Translations under genes and position numbers: made by a program
The notes under the pieces: generated by a model
Seen by the model: the letters and a program-made list of their open reading frames with translations, nothing else
Told to the model about the DNA's origin: nothing
Database searches by the model: none
Origin: Macrotrachela quadricornifera
Taxonomy: Eukaryota; Rotifera; Eurotatoria; Philodinida; Philodinidae
DNA: 64,000 nucleotides
Assembly: GCA_022393335.1 (NCBI GenBank)
Contig: JAJEKB010020995.1
Coordinates: 349,990 to 413,989, forward strand
Direction: 5' to 3'
Shown: positions 39,868 through 51,794 of the stretch, piece after piece
How positions within the stretch are numbered: position 1 is the stretch's first letter
Layout of the letters: every line of letters begins with the position of its first letter

Positions 39868-42800
39868 TTAATAATCATTATAAATTGATCGAATAAATAT
39901 AGATGAACGTTTTAATAAATAAGGATCAAATGGAAAATAAGAATGAAGAATATTTGATGGTCTTATTCCTGAATGATTATTATTTATTGTAAATATTTCT
40001 GTTAATGAATATCGATTATTCGTTTCAATAATTGAATAACAAAAAGCAATTTGATAATTTCTATATAAATCAAAAAAATTAAATTGGAAAAAAATTATAT
40101 TTTTTGTATTACCTTGCTAATTGAGCAAACCGAAGAATAATAGCAGGTAAACAATATTTAAGTGGATTTAATTCCGATGAAATGATATGATCAAGTCGCC
40201 ATTGTAATACTGTTGCAATACCTATAAATAAAAAAAAAATTTTAAAGTAAACAAAACACAAATGAAGCTTCTCTTTTTGACCATCGGTTAATCGAGCTAT
40301 TTCATGATGTCGATAAATAAATATATAAAAAACTGCTTGGCATATAGCATAAAAAGGTAAATGTCGATTTGGATTTGAATTACTATTATATGTTTCTGTT
40401 GTACTTATATATACATGTAACCAATCAACCATTGATTGTGTTATTGTTAATACAGATCTAAATAATAAATCAATAGAACAATAATTTACAAGAATAATAT
40501 GTTTTATTTTTGTTTTACTTAATTGTTATATATTTAGCTCGAGCCATTAAACTGCATAAATAAAAAACAGCTGATTGTCGAAATATCATTGAAACTGATG
40601 GTGATATAAATGTTTTCCAGCAATTATTCATAAATTCATCACTAAAATCCTATTATATCAATTGAAAACCATTAATTTTATTTCATACTGATCATTAGAA
40701 CTAGATTTAATTCTCATGAATGAATGATCTGATATTAGGATTGATAGATCATAGAGTTCAAATGATTTTCACAAATATTAAATAAAGAAAATATGTTGAT
40801 GAATATCTCGAATATCAGTATCTTAACTACTCTTATTTAAACTTAAAAATTGAAAGAGGAATTAAGCCTCCCTCACTCGGAAAAAATCAAATTTTTCGAT
40901 TTTGTAATTTATAGTGTGTTAGATTGAGGAAAACGTCTGCTATCGAACACACTATAGTTTATTTATTTTATGATGAATTCTATGAATATTATAAAACTTT
41001 TTCTGAAACCTTATATTCTACTGAATAATGCTGTATTGTATGGGTAATTATTATTAATTTGACGGTGAACACGACACAATTGTATAAAACCGACAAAATT
41101 TCTCATCATTTGACTTTGTATGCGTCAATTCAATTCATTTTTATTAATAATCTATGATAAGGTGTTTTTGTTCCAATGTTTTTAAATTTCTTCACTAATT
41201 TAAATGTCTAGAGAGTTATGGTTAGTTTCAAAACGAAGAGAATGATCAGCTCTATAACTTAACAGAGCTGAGTTTTTGATTTTTATGTTTTAGGTCTAAT
41301 GACACTTATTGTCCTCTAGATATTCATCTGATCGATCGATTGTTATTTTCAATAATTTAATAATACAATAGCAGTAGCAAATTTAATAAAACTGATTAGA
41401 CAATATCTATTCTTTTTTCTTGATTTTTTAACAACAAAATTGAGCGTTATATAAATTCATAGTACTTCGAATAGCAAATGTGTCAAGCAGAATCAAAATG
41501 TACGAAATATTTGCTACGTCCAATGTATTTATTGTTTTACACGTTGCTGATAAAAACAATGGATATGCAATAGATTTTGTTTTTTTTGCTTGAAAAATCT
41601 TTTTCAAATTAAATCAACACTAATATTAATAGACGATATACTATAGAATTCAATCTCTGTTACTCATTTATTTTTTAGATTCTATCACAAATCTCAATTC
41701 GTATTATTTTGATTATTTAAACAAAATATACGGAAACATTTTAGTTCGAAATATTATTCGGAACGTTGTTTTCGATGGCATTGTATTATGACATGTACTT
41801 AAAATGTGCTATGACATCATTTGCACTTCTTGTCCAATTTGATTCCTTATGTGATCAATAGATTCGTGTTTGGCTTGGTTTCACTGTCTGTTTTGAACTT
41901 TATTTCAGTGAATACATTTAAATATTTTTTATCGTAAGACAAATACATTTTTACTTTTGCTTTAAGTTAATCATTGATTATTTTCGCTCCGAAAGATTTT
42001 TACTTCATCTCTTCCTGAAATACTTCCATTTTGGATATGATTTTTAAAAGATTCTTACTAATATTTCATAATTAAACTTACCGTATGAAAACTACAAATA
42101 TAAAATAGAAGAAATTGTACATGAGATGAATCATGTGTTGGTAAAAGAATTTTATTAAAAATTTTTAAGAAATCTGTAAATAAATCTTTTGCTTGTTCAT
42201 AGTTTAAAATATCTAAGAACAAAAAAAAAACAATATTTAAAATTTTTAATTTTCTTTTTAAATGTAAATCATTTACCATTTTTCAGCGATATATTTTTAA
42301 TATATTCGAATAAAATAAACATAAGACAATCAAGTTTTTCAGATTGAGAATGTTTCATTACATTATTATTCTCATTTGTATTATATTGTTCAATTTCAAA
42401 TATAAGTCCATCATCTCCGTGAAATATATCATATCGTGACATGTGAACCTTTAATTTAAAAATATTTATGTTTTTTTTTTGTTTTGAAATTTTATTATAT
42501 TTACATCAATACGAATTAGTTTTAAAAGAATTATTTGAAAAATGTATGTTCTTTCGATTGATAAATATGATAATAATCGAAGTAAATTTTTTATATATAT
42601 CATTTGAATATTAACATTTTTTATCATAAATGGAAAATGTTCTTCAATTGTAGAATATAAAAAATTTAAAACTCTAAAATAATTAAATTTAAATATTTAT
42701 TTTCTTTATATTAGAATATACGATGGGGCAATAACAATAAGTTGTTGTAATGTTTCATGTGCAAAATCATGTATTAGAAAATGATCTGTAGAATTTTCTA

Positions 42801-43346
42801 GAATAAAAGAAAAATAGGATTAGATGAAAATTTTAAGAAATTTAAACCAGGTATAGCAAAAAGTGTGAATAAAAAACTAAGATAACGTTGTATATGTTTT
42901 GTATTAGATGAAATAAGTGTTATTTGAAATAATCGAAATGTATCAAGAACAATTTTTGATTGTTTTGTCCAATTAATTTGTAACTAAATAAAAAAAATAA
43001 TTATTATTATTTTTAATAATAAAAATTCGATAGAAATACTTGAAGAAAATCAAGAAATTCTTCATTTATATTTTCAAATAAATCAACATTATCACATAAT
43101 TCATTTAATAATTGAATTAAACAATTTTCCTAAGAAATTTTCATATATATTTATATTATAAAACATTTTAATTTTCTTTTACGTTTATTTGATTTTCTTT
43201 AATAGTTGCTATTAAATGGTTATATAAATATTTTTCACCCTTGAACAAAAAAGAACTAATGAAATATTATTTATTTTTAATAAACATACTCGATTAAATT
43301 GATCAAATGCGTCTTTAATTTGATCAATTATAATTATCTCTAACAT
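39868..43346 (-). CDS. RRN3: RNA polymerase I initiation factor RRN3 / TIF-IA
   Basis: Twelve exons: 43290..43346, 43183..43239, 43040..43129, 42848..42983, 42722..42797, 42505..42673, 42277..42448, 42082..42212, 40519..40649, 40258..40457, 40113..40221, 39868..40060 (1521 nt, 506 aa, phases consistent). RRN3 bridges Pol I to the rDNA promoter factor. HEAT-like helices are typical: YIKNLLRLLSYLSIERTYIF, HLPFYAICQAVFYIFIYRH, SELNPLKYCLPAIILRFAQL, AFCYSIIETNNRYS and SYFPFDPYLLKRS. The N-terminus (MLEIIIIDQIKDAFDQFNR) is short. The frame ends at IYNDY, earlier than the acidic/Ser tail of vertebrate RRN3. The donor of exon 10 (40258) is the least certain site. Confidence 0.9.
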
Positions 43347-45266
43347 ATTAAATACTTTACTTTTTATTTTATCTAAAATGATTAATTATTATTATTGAAA
43401 TTGAAAAATAATTTGATTATATTCCTTGAGATAAATTATAAAGATTTAAATAATTTCGTATCTTATTTATGCGAATTTATAGAAAAAGAAATGAATTTAT
43501 ACAATTTTATTTAATAAGAATTGAAGTTTAATAATCTTGATACAGAATGAATCATTTGAAAAATACCCAATTTTTTCAACGAAAGAAATAATCTATTCTC
43601 TTTCTCATAGAGAACAGTATGACAAATATAAATTGTCTATTTGCTTATGTGTTCACACTTTCCTAATTGACTGGCGATCAATGCAAGAACAAAATGAATA
43701 ATTGTCTTAAAAACTTGATTAAAAAGTAATTGAGGGTGAGGAATTCGAATTCAAGGATAATTTTTTTTATTATTCCAATATTGAAAAAGTTTTAATTATA
43801 ATTTGCTGACAGTTCAGAAACAAGATTTCTAGGAGAAATAGTTGAAGAAGTCTTCAGACGAGCGCTACCTGTTTTTACTGAAATTTTGAATATTTATGAG
43901 ATTTTCTCTGCCTGTCCTTTTAAAAAAAAAGATATATTTCCATAAGAAAAGTCATAATCGAGTTAAATAATCTAAAGACAAGTGATTTTTTTTGACTAAT
44001 GGTAATAGTGATGGTTAATACCTTGTTAGGAAACAGTTTATACAAATCTACTCGATTTTTTTTCATGTATATATACTATTGATAAAATTTTATTGCTATT
44101 TAACATCATATAGATAATCTTGATGAATGATATTATGGCAATGCTATAGAATACTTCGACTGTTTTTCATTAACAGTTGCTCTGCAAAAAAAATGATATA
44201 TTTTTGACAATTTATAACTATTGAAAATATTTACTGACTATTTTTTGTTTAAAAGAATGTATAAAGTTGCAATGTGCGTGAGAGTCTATTTTTTTAAATA
44301 AACTTTGTTATTATTACGTAAAAAAGTACAGTTTTTTTATTTTGTCATTAATATTCTATTATTAATTTTTGATATAATATAATATAAAATATGATTGAAT
44401 ATTTCTCTCTCAATTTTCGTTTGAATCTATAGATGTGATTCATCATTGAAATTATTTATTAGTTTTGTTTCATGTTGAATCATATAAATGCACTTAGAAA
44501 CGTAGCTTTTTCAAAGGAGATGCTTTTTAATGAAATGTTTCGTTATATAAATAAATATTTTGGAGACATCAAGAATACATTTCATTGATTGCTCTTCTTA
44601 AAGGAGATCCAAAAACAAATAGTTCTTACTGAGAATTCCTTTACATTGCAGAATCATTCTTAAGATAATATATAAGTAGATGATCTTTTTGTTGAGAAAA
44701 TTATACCATCTCTATCAAAAGATTCTTTTATTCAGTAAAGTTAGATATAATTTATCAGACTTATCTTTGTATTTTCATTTTAGTAAACATTGTTAGAACT
44801 TCTTTGAACTTAGCATGATCCTATTAATAAATTATTTTTTTTCTCAAGATTTGTTTCAACTTCCTCAATCGAAATATTTTTAAATGCACATAAAACTACA
44901 TCACTTTTTTTTTTATTTTATTTTATCTTTTCGAAATATATTCAAATCACTTTTTTTTATTTTATTTTATCTTTTCGAAATATATTATTCTACTTTTCTT
45001 TATTCAATAAATATTTCTTTTATTTTTTTAATATTTAAAACAAAACTATATTTTTCGTTTTTATTCAACATTACATTTCAAAATCTCTTTATTTTTCCTC
45101 ATCTATTATTACACTTCTAAAGGAACAACTTTTTTTTCGGATTCTCTCATAAACTTCCATTTGTCCTGTTTATCAAAAGAATATAAATTTCTCGTTTCAG
45201 TAAAAAAAAATTAATCTTCCTTACACAATCAATACAAAAAGTCTTTGTGTAGAAATAAATAAACTA
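43347..45266. other. Gene-free AT-rich region with a short tandem duplication
   Basis: Nearly 2 kb with no supported exon. At about 44901-44987 a ~45-bp unit (T/A tract then TCTTTTCGAAATATATT) is repeated twice head to tail. An open frame at 44884-45120 is Phe/Leu/Ile low-complexity translation of this tract. Confidence 0.45.
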
Positions 45267-45677
45267 CCCAGGTCGATGAATACGCAATTCGTATACGCTC
45301 GTAAACGAGCGTTTACGTTCCCATATACGATAGCGTTTCGCCGTATTTTGGCGTATTACCTGTTTCAGTATTACGATCGTATTTCTCCGTGTCGTATACG
45401 AAGGTATACAGTCGTTTCCCATTGAGAACAGTGTTAGTAAATAGATCGTTTTAGATCGTGAACGACCTATGACTGACAAAGTGTAAGGTGGTATCTACGA
45501 TGATGATTACAATCATTTCCTTGTGTCTGTAAATGATCGTATTTCTCCGTAAACGATGCAGAGAAATACGGTCGTAATACTGAGACAGGTAATACGCTGA
45601 TTTACGGCAAAATACGGTCACGACAGTCGTATACAGTCCGTATATGGTCGTTTACGGCAGACCATGTTCGACCTGGG
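45267..45677. mobile_element. Foldback element with CCCAGGTCGA ends and TA target duplication
   Basis: The 411-bp element starts CCCAGGTCGA and ends TCGACCTGGG. It is flanked on both sides by TA, as expected for Tc1/mariner-type insertion. The arms are long inverted repeats: GTATTACCTGTTTCAGTATTACGATCGTATTTCTCCG on the left mirrors GTATTACCTGTCTCAGTATTACGACCGTATTTCTC on the other strand. They are packed with CGTATAC/CGTTTACG words, far richer in CG than the surroundings. No coding capacity. Confidence 0.85.
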
Positions 45678-45907
45678 TATCTGATTAAAATTTTATTGAT
45701 AATAAAATACTGGACTACAAGAATATATATCGATTGATAAAAATATTTCTAAAGTGATGTTTTTCACGATAAAAGGATCTATAATCGAAATGTAAAAAAA
45801 AGAGAATAGCCTCAATTATAATTAAAATTAAAATGTATTACATAAGTTTTGTTGAAACACTACTAAACATAGATATATAGAAAAAAAATTACTAAAGTAT
45901 AAAGTTT

Positions 45908-46309
45908 TTATGTCTCATCAAAGAGAGATCTTTGTTCAATTCGTTTTAATATATCATCTAATGTCTTTTTTAACATATTATCATCGAATGATTTATAAAT
46001 ATGTAATTTGTCATTAACATTAAATAAAACTTGGTTCAGTAATTCTTTGGAATAAGATAATTTAGAAATATTTTGAGATAAAAATGCTTTAAGTTGATAA
46101 ATGACCGGATCGATTATATGTGTTGCCATTATTAATGATTCTGATCGATCTGAATTCATTTCACCTTCTGTTCCACCATATTGCCAGATTGCAATAGTAC
46201 TGGGACTCGATGATCGATCATAAACGATTGTGCAATCGAAAATATAATCATTTGGATAATCATCATCATCTGGTTGTTTGTTTTTACTATTAATTCCTTT
46301 GGATGATTG
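45908..46309 (-). CDS. C-terminal exon of an unrecognised gene
   Basis: One long open stretch on the minus strand ends at TAA 45908-45910. It covers about 134 codons: an acidic part (QPDDDDYPNDYIFDCTIVYD), then YGGTEGEMNSDRSESLIMAT, then two amphipathic helices ending EQRSLFDET. No start is obvious; an upstream TAA (46310-46312) means it would need a splice acceptor, possibly at the TTAATAG near 46288. It could be the last exon of a gene cut off upstream. I do not recognise the family. Confidence 0.35.
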   Translation of the reverse strand, partial: QSSKGINSKNKQPDDDDYPNDYIFDCTIVYDRSSSPSTIAIWQYGGTEGEMNSDRSESLIMATHIIDPVIYQLKAFLSQNISKLSYSKELLNQVLFNVNDKLHIYKSFDDNMLKKTLDDILKRIEQRSLFDET

Positions 46310-46449
46310 TTAACGTAATATTTAACCCTTTCGTTACGGCATGTCATCTCATAGATGACATGGAGAACGCAAAGAAAATTTTTTGTGTTCTGATATCTTC
46401 CTCCATGATACACATCATCTGTGTGTTCACATGATATAGTGTATTCTTC

Positions 46450-46614
46450 TTACAAAAATCTATTTTTCGCACTGAATGAACGAATATATAACTCGTGTGC
46501 ATCTGATTCAATTGTTTGTTTTGTTACTTTTGACCAGCGTGTTGCACCGTGTATACGACGTTCAAGAATATAATTTGTTATTGGTGATCCACCATCCAGT
46601 AGTGTAGAAATCGG
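46450..46614 (-). pseudogene. Fibronectin type III domain fragment (titin/twitchin-like)
   Basis: A 55-codon minus-strand frame encodes LLDGGSPITNYILERR, TRWSKVTKQTIESDAHELY and IRSFSAKNRF. These match the B-to-E strands of an FN3 domain from giant muscle proteins (GGSPIT-Y-ER and RW-KV-T). The fragment begins 5 bp from the end of the foldback element at 46619, so the domain's first strands are cut away. It runs into a stop at 46450-46452. Probably a broken gene relic. Confidence 0.6.
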
Positions 46615-46618
46615 TAAG

Positions 46619-46947
46619 TTGGTCCAACTTTACGCCTTTACGGCTATTCAACTTTACGGCTTTAGAAGAGAGACACTTTCTCTCTTCCTATACCCACGTA
46701 GACAGAGAAGAGAGCCACTTTCTCTCTCCCTACACTCACGTGGAGAGGGAAAAGAGAGACACTTTCTCTCTCCCTACACTCACGTAGAGAGAGGGAAGAG
46801 AGAGTTTCTATCGTCCTCACGCTCACTTTGGCCGCACCCTCCCCCGCTAGAGAGAGAAGAGAGAGTTTCTATCGCCCTCACCCTCACTTTGGTACACGTG
46901 TGAAAGCCGTAAAGTTGAATAGCCGTAAAACCGTAAAGTCGAACCAA
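46619..46947. mobile_element. Foldback element with TTACGGC ends and internal AGAGAGA repeats
   Basis: Inverted arms of ~45 bp: the left arm (46619-46663) has CAACTTTACGC, TTTACGGCTATTC and AACTTTACGGCTTT; the right arm (46903-46947) is its mirror. Between them are three to four ~45-bp tandem units (CACTTTCTCTCTCCCTACACTCACG then GAGAGG). A 94-codon + frame across it is repeat translation. Confidence 0.8.
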
Positions 46948-47081
46948 TTTAACGATTTATACATGTATGACCAGATCAAGATCCAAAAATAAACAAAAAT
47001 GAGCTTTTTATTCTCGATGGAGCTCGAGTAAGTCTCAATTGGCTAATTTTGAATTTAAACTCATTACCGTTTACTTTCTAG

Positions 47082-47183
47082 TCGTATCATATACCGTGTG
47101 GTTTAGCGACTAGTGATTACGCCGGTCTTGATTGGTCGAACGTAACAACAGAAGATGGAGAAGCTTATGAAAGTGCTGAATAA
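47082..47183 (+). other. Possible orphan terminal exon
   Basis: After a good acceptor (TTTACTTTCTAG) an open frame of 33 codons (SYHIPCGLATSDYAGLDW, then EDGEAYESAE) ends in TAA. It has unusually good codon composition for an intergenic stretch. An upstream ATG exon (46999-47027) would splice in the wrong phase. It may be a leftover 3' exon. Around it, 46948-47918 holds nothing else I can support. Confidence 0.2.
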
Positions 47184-47918
47184 AATTATTTAAAACTAAA
47201 AATACATTTTTTATTTATAAAAAAAAGATTTTTGTTTTTTTATTTAAAAGAAAGATGTTGTTGGTTTTTTATTTAAAAGAAAAAAAGAATTGTCTTTTTT
47301 AAAAAGAAAAAACCGTTGTTGTTCTCTTTTTTTACTTAAAATAAGAAAAGCTATTTTTTTCGTTTACTTCCTGTTTTCTTTGGACACTGAATAATTTAGC
47401 AAAATCAGCAGGATGTCTATATTTTAGTTAATTGTAATTCAACTACGCCAACTGATTCTCAATAGAATATTCTTAAATAGTTGAATCATTCTTTCTAACT
47501 AACCAACGAGAATGTGAGATTTTATTTGATAGAACTTCTGTTAATAAAAACTTGCTCACCTAATTGATAAAAATATTTGAAAAAAGAGCTCATCTATAAT
47601 GACTATGTATTGGTCTACGAAAGGCTTCTAACATTATTGTGGCAACAATCAAATAATTCATTTTGATATACCATTTTTCAAGCTTTATAAACTCCTATTA
47701 TTTGAAATGCATAGCATACTAATTTAAAACAACGCATTTAAGAATTTGTTAATGTAATGAGAGAAGGATTCTGATCTGAACTTTTTTCATTAAATTCAAC
47801 GTTTTAAATAAAGTTTTTTAATGATGATTTTCACTAGAAAAATCTATGCTAAATAAGCATTTTGAATAATTGCTTATGAAATATATATAGAGTTCAAACC
47901 AATAAAATTAACGAATAT

Positions 47919-48501
47919 GTCGCAAAATCTAGAAAAGTAAAAATCTAGAAACGAAAAAATCTAGAAAAAAAAATTTATAAAAGTAGAAATCTAGAAGGAA
48001 AAAATCTAGAAAATTTAGAAAGAGACAAATCTAAAAGAAAAAAAATTCCAGTACTGTACAAATCGTTGAGCCGCTACGACTCTACTACTCTATCAATCCA
48101 CATTTCTGATGAGGCAAGAAACATCCCAGATGGTACTAGAAGCATTCTTGACCTTGCTACTTGCAGGCCTGAGGATGCTAGAACCATTTCTGAAGCTGTC
48201 CTTTTCCTCAACCAACACTCACCTGCACTCTCACTGTTTCTTTTCCTCCTCATCCCACACTCATACACTCCATTCTCACCCTTACCCTCATGCTTCTAGC
48301 ATCCTCAGTCATGCTTGTAGCAACCTCAGTCATGCTTGTGGCAACCTCCGAATGCTTCCAGCATCCTCAGAAATGTAGAGTCGTTAAGTCGCAACGACTT
48401 TACGACTTTTCTATATATGAATAAATTTTCTAGGTTTATTTTTTCTAGATTTTTTTCTTACTAGATTATTTTTTCTAAATTTTTTTTCTAGATTTTGCGA
48501 C
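47919..48501. mobile_element. Foldback element with GTCGCAAAATCTAGAAAA ends
   Basis: Inverted ~100-bp arms are built from degenerate AAATCTAGAAAA units (left 47919-48030, right about 48412-48501). The outermost 18 bases match exactly in inverted orientation. The core (48060-48385) has its own inverted words (CATTTCTGAT/GAGG and ATCCTCAGAAATG), with CCTCAGTCATGCTTG repeats. Overlapping frames on both strands are repeat translations. It abuts the KIF19-like tail. Confidence 0.75.
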
Positions 48502-48525
48502 GTTACCGTTTTGTCTGTATGGGTT

Positions 48526-50528
48526 AAATTAAAAGAAAATATTCTTCAAGCATATCGTAAACAAATACGATCTCGCCAAGCATTACTTGAAATTGATAGT
48601 GGACTTATGGATGTAATCCATGAATGTACACGTAATGAATCAATTATTGAACAGTAAAATCAAATAAAATATAAAAACAAATATTTTTTTTATTATTCTT
48701 TAGTTATGAATCAAATAAAGAAAATAGTCCACGAAATAGTAAAAAATCATCGGAAGAAATTACTGCTGATACAATGGCATCGAAAAATGCTGTGCAACGA
48801 GCACGCGGTAAATTACGTATACTTGAACAAGAACGCTCGAAATTAGAAAAACAACGTAAAACTCAATTAAAAGATTTTGAAACAGCTAAAAATGATGCAC
48901 ATCATTTACTTGAAGTTTGTGAAGAACAAGAGAAAAAACTAGTTTTTTTTACATTTTAAATAATTTAGAAAGTAATAAAAAAATTAAGTAGTCTTGAACA
49001 ACGTGAATTATTAAAATTATCAACACAAAATTTTGAATATGAAATGAAAACAATTGAATTACAAGCTGAAATATTTGTTCGTGATTATTCAATTAAACAT
49101 AAAGATTTACAATTATTACGTATGTCACAACATCGAAGTTTATGTGATACATTAATTTATCAACAAAGACGAATTATTCAAGGTAAAAAAAATAAAATCG
49201 ATTGTATTTATAAAAAATAAAAAACAAATAAAAAATAAAGTTCATCGAAATGAAATTTTTCGTTTTTTTTGTAGAATATCAAATATTGGTTCCATCTGAT
49301 CTTGAAGAACTTTATCAACTTTATTCTCGTGATATTGATGAAGGTCAACTTATTCATGATCTTAAAAGTATATATAAATATATAATTTATTTTTCCAATG
49401 AATTATTTTTTTAAGTTCATTCACCGCATTCAATAACAAATTGTGCTAATGGTAAGTCATCAACATTACCATTTCTATCTCAAATAGTTGAAGAAGATTT
49501 AATAAGTGTATCAATATCAATTACAAGTTTTTATTTATCAAATGATGGATCTAAACATAATCATTTAACAACAACAACAACAACATTACCTCCACATCGT
49601 ATATTATCAGATCAAGATCTTTTTACTCATATTAGTGATAATTCAAATACAAATGAATTAGGACAAGATTTATCATCAACAATAAATACACTAATATCAT
49701 ATTCACATTTTTATTTTGAACAATCATTAAAACCACAATTAATTAAGGGAAATTCTATGGTCAGTTTAAGTTCTGATAGTGTTGATGTACCAATAAATCG
49801 TCAAGTTCATACAACATCACCATCAAATGATTTTAATGGTGAATTATCACCAGCATTATTCAATAATAATAATAATAATAATAATACAATGAAAAGTAAA
49901 GGTAAACTAAGAAAACAAACACAAGATATTGCTGCAAAAGCAGCACAACAAAGAGCTGATCTTCATCATAGAGAAGTAATGGAAGATATGGGTAAGAAAT
50001 TTTTCCAAAAATAATGAAATTTACTTTTTTTTTAAATAAAATATAGGTTCTGTATTTTCTTCTGAACCTATTCCATCTAATGATAATACTGCTAGTGCAT
50101 TTGGTCTTGAAATTACCGATGTTAAACCAAAAAAAACAGTTACAATCAATGATCCAGCAGCGGTATATTAAATCTTACTTTCTATTTTTTTACATATCAT
50201 TTATTTATTTTTAAATTTTAGTCTCGAAATCGAGCGAATGATTTATACCGAAGAAATTCAGATTCTCCTGACCTTGCATTATATGGTAAAATATATTTAT
50301 TTATTTTTATAAATAATTAATTCTATATTCTAGATCCATTTTATTCCACAACAAATAATCGTACAACAAAACCTCAAAGTAAAAAACGATCACTTTGTAA
50401 GTCGATATTATTATTATAAAATAGTATAATTTTTTTTTATTTTTATTTTTTTAGCTCATGCCGCAACAATAAATCATCGTTCAACAATACCAATTGCAAA
50501 TATGGTTGTACCACGAGAATATTATTAA
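48526..50528 (+). CDS. KIF19-like kinesin-8 tail, motor domain missing
   Basis: Nine exons: (48526)..48653, 48704..48941, 48969..49182, 49275..49367, 49416..49991, 50047..50162, 50222..50285, 50334..50396, 50455..50528, phases consistent. The first in-frame ATG is at 48607, giving 494 aa. Stalk matches to KIF19: KENILQAYRKQIRSRQALLE, LSSLEQRELLKL, HRSLCDTLIYQQRRIIQEY and VPSDLEELYQLYSRDIDEGQ. The tail is Ser/Thr/Asn-rich with an eight-Asn run. KIF19 is a ciliary-tip kinesin-8, yet no motor exons are found upstream. The homology begins about 25 bp after a foldback element that ends at 48501, so the 5' part may have been lost. Either a truncated pseudogene or a motorless derivative. Confidence 0.75.
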
Positions 50529-50662
50529 ATAATAATATCGTGCATATTTTTATTTTAATTATAATCTGTATTATTATATATATAATTTTTTATTTGTCAG
50601 TGAAGAATTCTGTTTTATATCTAGAAAAATAAATAATCTCTTATTCTTTATTATGATAATAT

Positions 50663-51180
50663 ACAGGGTGTCTCAAAAGTCTACAGAAAAAGTTATTCCA
50701 AATATCTCTTATATAACTCAGGCGACTTGATTGATTTTTTTTTCTAATATGTTAGTATGTTCTTTCAAGTTTTGTTTTGTGTATTTTCAGATAAATGTCT
50801 GTGCCTACAAACATTAGAATTAAAATAGTTTTATTAATGGTTAAATTTGAGTCACCTATTGTTATGAAAGGAAAAACGTAAGTCGAATTTGACACAAAAG
50901 TACCACACATAGGCTGAACTATTGATGCTTTTCAAGGCTTTTAAGAAATGAGTATAGTAGTAAATAGACAATAATCTGAAAGACCTTAAAAAATTACAGA
51001 AGAGAAAATTGGCGAAGTTGATGATAATTATGAAAAAGTGCTACTATCGAGTGTTTAGGTTGCTGAAACAGTCTGCTTCATTCCATGAACAATAGCAGGC
51101 CGAATTATCACTGAGCATCATCTAATAAATCAATACAGGGTGTAATTTGCCATAGAACTTGATAAAGAAGATTCATAAGA
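50663..51180 (+). pseudogene. Degenerate mariner/Tc1-type transposon remnant
   Basis: It starts with ACAGGGTGTCTCAAAAGT, a common mariner-type terminal sequence; a partial copy (ACAGGGTGTAATTTGCC) recurs at 51134. From about 50785 a broken + frame reads MSVPTNIRIKIVLLMVKFES and, after stops, VNRQ-SERP and KITEEKIGEVDDNYEKV. This resembles the helix-turn-helix start of a transposase. No catalytic part remains. The rest of 51180-51790 is T/A-rich repeat related to 60430-60660. Confidence 0.5.
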
Positions 51181-51794
51181 TCAAGTTGAAATTACATCAC
51201 TTTGACAATCAAGTTACAAAATATTCACAATCAGGAGAGCTCCTTTTTCCAGACAAAGTCTCTTTTCATTGAAATGTTTTATCGATAAATACAAGTAACG
51301 CTCGTCTAAAGACTCGCTCTTCTCTTTCTCGTAGAAATCGTGTTTCTAAACTACCATCAAGCTATTCACTTATAAAATTAAAAAAACCAAGTAAGATGTA
51401 AGTTCCTCAACCTCACCTGCCTTTGATCAAACTTCATAAAAACAAATGTTTTTTGTTAAAAATCTGTCGTTTATTTAAGAACTTGAGCCTGAAAAATTTT
51501 TAGAAAACTGATTTCAGTTTTGGATTCCTCGACACCGTTACTCTTCGGGCAACCCTTATAAAAAAATTTTTTTTTTGCAAAAAAAGTGATCCTTTGTGTA
51601 AAAAATTGATTCTCAAAAAAATTTTAAAAAACTAACATCACATTCGGATTCCTGGACCCCGATTACCCTTTGGTTAAGTTTTATAGAAAATATTTGTAAA
51701 ATGTTCTTTTGACCTTGTGCGGACATACAAGCAAGCAATCAAGCAGACAATTTATGTTTGCAAGATTCTTCTCTACGAGAAAGAGAATAATCGT

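Noticed and set aside
46619..46903. 94-codon + frame with Arg/Glu/Leu/Ser repeats
   Set aside because: It spans a foldback element and is translation of its AGAGAGA/CTCTCTC tandem units.
46999..47027. ATG exon that might precede 47082-47183
   Set aside because: Its donor gives phase 2 whereas the following exon needs phase 0; the join reads a stop within nine codons.
48066..48378. Three overlapping frames on both strands
   Set aside because: All lie in the core of the foldback element at 47919-48501; repeated words explain the openness.
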